DNA from: Rosa chinensis
Taxonomy: Eukaryota > Streptophyta > Magnoliopsida > Rosales > Rosaceae
NCBI RefSeq assembly: GCF_002994745.2
Contig: NC_037093.1
Span: forward strand, 10,830,400-10,894,399
Direction of reading: 5' to 3'
Length of the DNA: 64,000 bases
The position numbers and the translations under genes are program-made. Under the pieces are notes generated by a model. The model saw only the letters and a program-made list of their open reading frames with translations. It was not told where the DNA came from and ran no database searches. Shown here piece after piece: positions 57,123 to 64,000 of the stretch (within the stretch, counting starts at the first letter, position 1; each line of letters begins with the position of its first letter).

Positions 57123-60100
57123 GTGGTGCAAATATCACGAGGACAGCGGCCACAACACCAACAATTGCAACCCCTCAAAACAGCCATCGAGACATTATAC
57201 CGAGACGGTAAGATGGAACAATTCAAGGTGCACCAACCACCACGTGTGATCGCAAACATTGCGCCCTTAGGCCGCATCAACACCATCGATGGTGGTGCTC
57301 CAATCACCAATATGTCTCATAGAGCAAAGAGGCGCTACGCACGTGCCAACCACCCCAAGGAGGTGTGCAATATCCTCTATGAGAGGTCCGCTAAGCTCCC
57401 CAAATCTGGGTGGGAGCCTATTACCTTCTCAGAGGAGGAAGAGTGCGGCGTACATCTACCCCACGACGATCCATTCTTGATCGATGCCGTACTCGATAAA
57501 TGGTCAGTGGGAAGGATCCTTGTCGACAGCGGGTCCGCTGTAAATGTCATCTTCAACGGGTGCTACGACAAATTTTGGCGGAACAGAAAACTACTGCAGG
57601 ATCATGAGCCATTGCTTAGCTTCTCCGGTGACGTCACACAACCATTAGGTTCTGACTACATGCGACTGGTTATCGGTGCCAGCCCAAGAACGGCGGAAAT
57701 CCATATGGAGTTCATCATTGTGGACTGCTTCAGTTCATACAATGCCATCATTGGTTGATCCACACTTAACAAACTCAAATGCATCATCGCCGGGTACATG
57801 CTCCTTATGAAGTTCCCTACTCCCAACGGAACAGGCTGTGTAAAGGGAAGCCAACAACTAGCACGAGAGTGCTACTCCACCACCGTGGCACGAGCGGCAC
57901 GCCTCCACAAAATAGTAATAGTGGGAAATCATGCAGCGGCACCAGACATCTTCAAAGATCCCAGAGATGACGAGAAGAAGTATGTCAAAAAGGAGCCTGT
58001 CAACCCGGAGACATCTTTAAGGGTTATCAGCATCTTTAACAAGCACCATGAGCGGACAGTCCGCATCGGCGCTCAGCTAGACCCAGAGGTAGCGGCAACT
58101 CACCCAGTTTCTACGTGACAACGCCACCGTCTTTGCATGGTTCTACGTTGACATTCCAGGCATCTCCCCCGAGATCATCACTCACAAATTAAGTATCAAA
58201 CCATCTGCCTACCCTACCAAGCAGCGGCGAAGGGCCTTTGATGAGGAGAGATACCGTGCTATAGAGGAGGAGGTTGCCAAGCTCCAGAGCATTGGATTCA
58301 TCCGCCATGTAAATTACCCTCAGTGGATCTCCAACTTGGTCATGGTCAAAAAACCCAGCGGAAAGTGGCGAATGTGTGTCGACTTCAAGGGCCTCAACAA
58401 GGCGTGCCCAAAGGACAGTTTCCCGCTACCTCGCATAGACCAGCTGGTCGATGCAACCGCTGGGCACGAGCTACTCAGCATGATGGATGCCTTCTCCGGC
58501 TACAATTAGATCAAGATGCACCCTGGTGACCAAAAGTACACCTCCTTCACCACTGACAAAGGCCTATACTACTACAATGTCATGCCGTTAGGTTTGAAGA
58601 ACACCGGAGCAACTTACCAGCGGCTGATGAATGCTATGTTTGCTGAACATCTAGGCAAAATCATTAAGGTCTACGTGGACGATATGTTGGTAAAAAGCAT
58701 AAAAGCCAGCAGACACGTAGCAAACCTCAGAATCATATTCGCAATTCTCTTGGCCTACGGTATGCGCCTCAACCCAGAAAAATGCTTCTTCAAGGTCACC
58801 GCCAGCAAATTTCTAGGTTATATAGTTAGTGAGCCGGGCATAGAGGCCAACCCCAACAAGGTACAAGCCATCCTCAACATGAAGGCTCCAGAATGGAAAA
58901 AGCACATTAGAGTCTCCAGGGCAAACTAACCGTCCTCTCTCGGTTCATCTCCAGACTCACTGACAGGTGTCTCCCATTTTTCAAAGTCCTAAAGACAACC
59001 CACAAGAAGGTCATCGACTGGAACCCGAACTATGAGGCAGCGTTCCAAAGCTTAAAGGAGTACTTAGCGGCAGTGCCACTCCTCTCTATTCCTGTACAGG
59101 GGGAGACACTATACATATACCTAGCTGTATCACAGACAGCAGTAAGCTGCTCTATTGTCCGGCGGGAAGGCCAGGATGAGCTCCCTATATTCTACGCCTG
59201 CAGAGGCATGAACGGGGCCGAAACAAGATATCCACCCCTGGAACAACTCGCTCTTGCACTCATCGTCGCAGCTAGGCGCCTCCGCTAGTATTTTCAGGCC
59301 CACACAATTCATGTCTTAACGAATCAACCGCTGAGGCAAGTAATGCAGAACCCTGAGCACTCGGAGCGCCTCAGCAACTGGGCCATCGAGCTCAGCGAGT
59401 TCGACATTGACTACAAACCAAGAACCGCCATGAAGGGCCAGGCTGTAGCGGACTTCATTGCTGAGCTCATTGAGCGTTAGGATGAACCCAACATAGAGGT
59501 AAAGCCCAGTACAACAATGATAACCGCCGAGGAACCAGCCCCCCAGCAATCAGACTAGAACCTACATGTGGACGGCTCCGCTTGTGCCAAGGCCAGTGGT
59601 GCCGGAGTCATCTTGACAGGGCCAGGGGGACTGAACGTGGAATACGCGTTAAAATTCAATTTCAAAGCCTCAAACAACATGGCGGAATATGAAGCGCTCA
59701 TTGCCGGCTTACTCCTCGCCATCGACTCAAGAGCTGACAACGTCAACATATTCAGCGACTACCAATTAGTCGTCAACCAGGTCAACGACAGTTTCCAGTC
59801 CAAAGACCAACAGTTGGCAGCATACCTGGGGTACGTCAAGACGCTCCTCAAAAAATTCAAATTTCACACCATCACTCAGATCCCCAGGGAAAATAACGCC
59901 AAGGCTGATTCCCTAGCAAGACTAGCAACCGCTCAACCACACCAAAGTCCAGCGGACACAAGGGTGGAGTGTCTTGACAAGCCTAGCATCACAAAAACCC
60001 TAGCAGAAATCTTCAACATAGAGGTCAATCCCAGTTGGATGAATGAGATCATCGAATCCAAGCGCAACGGAACATTGCCAGAGGACAAGGTCGAAGCACG

Positions 60101-61254
60101 ACAGCTCAAGCGGAGAGCAACCTGATACAACATCCAAAATGGCAAGCTTTACCGCCAGGGGTTCACCCACCCCAACCTCCGGTGCCTAACCCTAGAAGAG
60201 GGAAAGGTCGCCCTGGCAACTATACACGGCGGAGAATGTGGCAACCATTCAAGCGCTAGGTCCTTAGCCAATCACATAATGTGACAAGGCTACTTTTGGC
60301 CTACGCTCGGTGACGACGCCAGAAGGATATCAAGATCTTGCCACAAATTTCAACAATATGCTGATCTCCCACATGCCCCGGCGGAACCACTGTCGATCAT
60401 CATTGGCCCATGGATTCACTCAACGTGGGTCCTGGACTTGATGGGCAAATTTCAAACCGCCAAAGGCCAGTTCAAGTACATCATTGTTGCCGTTGACTAC
60501 AATAGCAAGTGGATTGAGGCAGAACCACTAATGGCAATAACCACCGCCAAGGTAACTTACTTCCTTTGGAAGAACATCTACTGCCGCTATGGTGTCCCCC
60601 ACACCATCATCACAGATAACGAAACGCAGTTCAACAACAAGGAACTCATATCTTTCACCGCTAACTTGGGCACCAAGATGAATTTTGCGTCTGTCGCTCA
60701 CCCCCAAATAAACAGCCAGGTCGAAGCAGCAAATAAGATAATCAAGAAACTGCTAAAAAAGAAACTCGACGACACCAATGGTTTATGGGCGGAAAAGCTT
60801 CCAGAAGTTCTATGGGCCATCAGAACTACCCCAACTTCCACCACGGGTGAAACGCTATTCTGCATGATGTTCAGAACGGAGGCCGTCCTACCCATTGAGG
60901 TAACTCAACCCACCGCCAGGGTCGAAGGCGGCTGCCCCAAGACCAACGGCGAGGGCGTCAACCTCGACAGAGACCTCCTAGAAGAACCGACACAAGGCCC
61001 ATTTACACAATCTGCAAAACAAGCAGAGGGTATCGCATTTCTACAATGCCAGGGTCAAGGCTCGGAACCTCCAGCTAGGTGACTGTGTAATGAAGGAGGT
61101 CATTCCACCGCCAACGACACTCAGCCCAACTTGGGAGGGTCCCTACAAAATAGTGGAAGTTGCTAGCCCCGACACCTTCTACCTGATGAACAAAGATGGT
61201 ATCACAACGACCCACCCTTGGAATACCGAACACCTTCGGTATTACTACAAATAG
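57123..61254 (+). pseudogene. Tat pol: protease, RT, RNase H, integrase, broken
   Basis: Protease has VDSGSAVNVIF (near 57523). RT runs from about 58120 to 58930 with WRMCVDFKGLNKACPKD and the catalytic YVDDMLV (58672-58692). A Gypsy RNase H lies at about 59060-59480, and a second RNase H domain starts LHVDGSA (59563) to about 59930; dual RNase H is a mark of the Tat lineage. Integrase has a weak zinc finger (the first of the paired C residues is followed by F where C is expected, 60336-60350), the core with AVDYNSKWIEAEP and TDNETQF, and ends at TAG 61252-61254. At least seven in-frame stops and several frameshifts are present. Confidence 0.88.
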
Positions 61255-61744
61255 TCATATCGCTACCCCAGAGCATCTTGACTTAGCTAAATTTTTTACT
61301 CCATATTTAGCTAAGGGAAGCTACCCAACGGGTACAACCCCACTTTTTGTAAACGCTGACATATCAGCTATCAATGAAATGAGGAATTATTCAAACCATT
61401 GTCGCCAAGTCCAAGCACAAGAATCAACTGGCAACGCCAACAATATTCGGCGGACTACGTCCGCTACATCGTGCACTTGGAACAATTTTAATCCCTTTAA
61501 TGTTTCATTGAGTCACAAAACAGCAGTCAAAACTCTAGCGGTTCATAAGTATTCAAACAATACAATCAGCAAAGGCATCCACACTTGAAAAAATCTCAAG
61601 CAAAATACCAACTTTATATTAAGGGTCGGGACTCCCCGCCCAAGAATATTGTTTAGTTACAATAGACCTTAGCGGCGTAAAAAAAAAAAAAAAAAAAAAA
61701 AGACCAAAGCCTCAGCGGCACTACTTCAGGTACTGGAGCCATCT

Positions 61745-64000
61745 TCATGGCTGAAGGGTATCAGCGGCAGCCTCGCCCTCTGGCAGCGGTTGTTGCTCGG
61801 ACTGCCGGCTTGTCTGATCGGACCCACGAGCGGTAGGGCTCGACGTTATAATGGTACTATTAGCGAGAGTGTGGGCGGCCAGAAAGCCAGCACGGGAGAC
61901 CTCAGACTGAGTAGGAGGCGGGGTGCGCTGAGAATCGTCCGTCGGATGCATACCACTCTCATCGCTACCTAAGCGGGCACCCTCGACTTCAACAGGAACC
62001 ACATCCCTCGCGGGCGGCACATTCTGACCTGATGGCCCGGCGGGCTGAGATGCCTTGACCCAATCGATGGCGCCCTTCTGGTTTAACAGTTCCACATTGG
62101 CCATGGCACCAACCTTTGCCGCCTTAGTCATGGCTTTCTTGTATTTCGGCGACTGCTTAAATGCCGCCATAGAGGCGACCCCCACACGTTCCCCCTCAGC
62201 TCCTAGGAGAGCAACCTCGCTCTCTAGCTTCTTCACCTCAGTGGACCTGGCGGCGGCTTCCCGCTGAAGAATCTCAACTTTCTTATCCTTGGCCGCCACG
62301 CGATCTCACAAAAAAGTAATATCTTTCTCTCGCTTGGAGACGAGATCATTCAGCCCCAGGTCCCACTCAACAGCGACGGCCAATTTTCCATGGGCATCCG
62401 CTGCATCATAGTCTGCTTTGGTCAGGCGCCGCTCCACATCCGCCAGTCTGCCCTTGGCCTCACCCAGCTCCCCCTGGAGACCCTTGATCTCCTCCCTAAG
62501 CTCCCGCTCAACCCGGGGCTGATCCGACGCCGCCAGGAATAATTCATGCAGCCCAACCGAGAGATGTCCAAAGGCCGAGTTGAAGGGCGATTGGTTAACG
62601 GCGGTTGAGCGCACGATCTCCTCTAGGCCGCCAAACCCGAGCTGCTCACAAAGGTGGAAGATAAACTCCCGCTCAGGCCCTGTCAAAAATTCAGCATATG
62701 CGGCAAACGAGTCGAGGTCGCTCGTCGGTGCCTCTAGCCCAGCGGTCATTGTCGCCTTCGAGGGGGCCTGCCGTGCCTTCTTCCGCTGATGGACCCCAAT
62801 GGTCTCCACATCATCCGCGTCATCCTCATCGACCGGATTGTTTTGTCGCCGCTTCCCTTGGTGTGCCACCCGAGTTACACCAGCGGCAACGGGGAGCGCT
62901 CCAGTTTGCGGCTCCAGCCCCGCAATAGTCATTGACCCCTTTGCGGCGGCCGCCCTCTCCTTCGACCCACTCCTAATGGGGGGCACCCTCTTTCTGCTGC
63001 GCTGGCGCAGCAGTGACATTACCTCCGCCAGTTCCTGCCTGCACCACGGGCAAGCCGTCGGGGCCGAGGTGTGAGTGGTGCGGCATCGGCAACACCACGG
63101 GAACCTTAGACTGGCTCAACGCCAATGTCTGAGGGTCGACAATTGTCCATTGGGCCTCTAGCCCAGAGGCATACATGCTCTCCAAGAAATTGTTTATCTC
63201 GGCGAGGTCCATGGCTTTTGCAAACGCCTCGCGGCTTGCTCTGTTTCTCTGCGGAGAATCTGTACCAAAGCAACGGGTTAGCTTGACTGCAGTCAAACTC
63301 AAACATACATCTATAGAGGGTACTTACTAAGGGCTCGTGTCAGCTGCTGATCGACCAACAGATCCCAACCAGTAAGTAGGAGGAGATCTAGCAAATTGCG
63401 GTTCTGCCAGCAGCCGCGGATCCTTGCCAAGCGGCACTCTTCGTCGCGCGTCAAGCTATAACGCAGGCCCGCTACAAAAAAAAAAAAAAAACAAAACAAA
63501 ATGGTCATTACAAGGGGAATTGTCACGCAACAAATAAAAAACTCTAAACAGCGGCAGACCGACAACCTCGGATAGGCTAGAATTCCGACTTAATCTTGAA
63601 TGTCGGCTCCCCCGCATTCGACCCCACTTGGTACGGTGGCAAAGCAAAAGGTCCCTTGCCAGGGTGACATGGAGTCCTTCAAGTTCTCGATTAGCTTGGG
63701 CGCCCCCTATCTGCGACTCAAATTCACTTGTCCGCTGCATCCTTGGCGCTTCACGTACACCAACTCGTAGAAGTGCAACACCTCCGCCGCGGTTGGACCC
63801 TCACAACCGGACAGACGCCAAAGTGAGTTGAGCGCCATCAGCAACCGCCACATATTAGGGCAAATTTACCCAAAGGCGATGCCAAATTCACATACCAAAA
63901 TCTGGAGGTTTGGCAGTAGCGGGAGTGTCACTCCTTGGAGGAAGATGGCCTCGTGCACTGCGGCATGCCCTGCTGACAGGACTGACGCTCTTTCATCCTT
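61745..64000 (-). pseudogene. Antisense ORF of the Tat element (putative gypsy-type transposase-like domain), with introns
   Basis: Read from the right edge leftwards: a segment with FLQGVTLPLLPNLQ, PNMWRLLMALNSLWRLSGCEG and VLHFYELVYVKR resembles the plant-specific putative gypsy-type transposon domain (Pfam family recalled as Transposase_28). A T-rich tract and AG acceptor (63473-63472) precede GLRYSLTRDEE. A GT donor (63327-63326) and AG acceptor (63261-63260) bound a short intron before SPQRNRASREAFAKAMD. Further left are a basic, low-complexity region, then coiled-coil-rich parts (62306-62560 and 62120-62299). Stops at about 63871 (TAA) and in the SRR-GAPK stretch near 63705 (TAG) break it. 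The function of such ORFs is unknown. Confidence 0.65.

Larger units (their letters stand above)
54917..64000 (+). mobile_element. Tat-lineage Ty3-Gypsy retrotransposon, runs off the right edge
   Basis: The 5' LTR is about 54917-55427 (its first two bases look mutated from TG), with CTATAAAAGG near 55182. The primer-binding site TTGGCGCCGTCTGTGGG follows at 55428. Gag, protease, RT, RNase H and integrase follow on the plus strand to 61254. Then comes a non-coding spacer (61255-61744, with an A run at 61679-61701) and an antisense ORF region to the edge. The layout with an antisense ORF between integrase and the 3' LTR is known for some Tat-lineage elements. All plus-strand frames are broken, so it cannot move on its own. 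Confidence 0.9.

Overview
This window is nuclear DNA of a flowering plant. It holds spliced genes with GT-AG introns, a chloroplast Na+/H+ antiporter gene (NHD1), a stress enhanced protein gene (SEP1), an ARF GTPase gene, and a dense set of plant transposable elements. Gene content and repeat families fit a eudicot, probably a rosid and perhaps Rosaceae; the sequence alone does not fix the species.

Layout. 1-2306 holds parts of two Gypsy-type elements. 2406-2801 is a Mutator-like MITE. 3890-8867 (minus) is an intact ten-exon NHD1 gene (copy a, 579 aa) with a miniature LTR retrotransposon (TRIM) inserted exactly at the exon 2 splice donor. 9336-12806 is a pseudogene of the 3' end of D-3-phosphoglycerate dehydrogenase (PGDH), broken by a gene-capturing CACTA transposon and a second TRIM. 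A third TRIM, a long (TTA)n tract and a protease scrap of an endogenous pararetrovirus follow. 31346-36234 (minus) is NHD1 copy b: exons 2-10 are intact but the transit-peptide exon is lost. Its 3' flank (13905-15221) now lies 16 kb away because a Copia element (15222-31332) landed just past the stop codon. That Copia holds a Gypsy solo LTR, which in turn holds a terminal-inverted-repeat element (itself carrying a SINE) and a 7.4-kb non-autonomous LTR element with one acidic ORF. SEP1 (36689-38736, plus) is divergent from NHD1b, and an ARF gene (39512-40841, plus) follows with a retroposed U6 snRNA copy in its 3' flank. A young 7.1-kb Copia (41150-48291, minus) has 615-bp LTRs with only one difference noticed. 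From 48297 to the right edge lie an SLX9-like exon remnant, a decayed Copia, a solo LTR, and a Tat-lineage Gypsy element with an antisense ORF that runs off the window.

How it fits together. The resident locus was probably PGDH(+) - NHD1(-) - SEP1(+) - ARF(+). A tandem duplication with breakpoints inside PGDH and in the NHD1-SEP1 promoter explains the second NHD1 and the headless PGDH tail between the copies; an intact PGDH is predicted left of the window. NHD1 and SEP1 both encode chloroplast membrane proteins. Everything else is transposable-element growth, datable by nesting order and target-site duplications.
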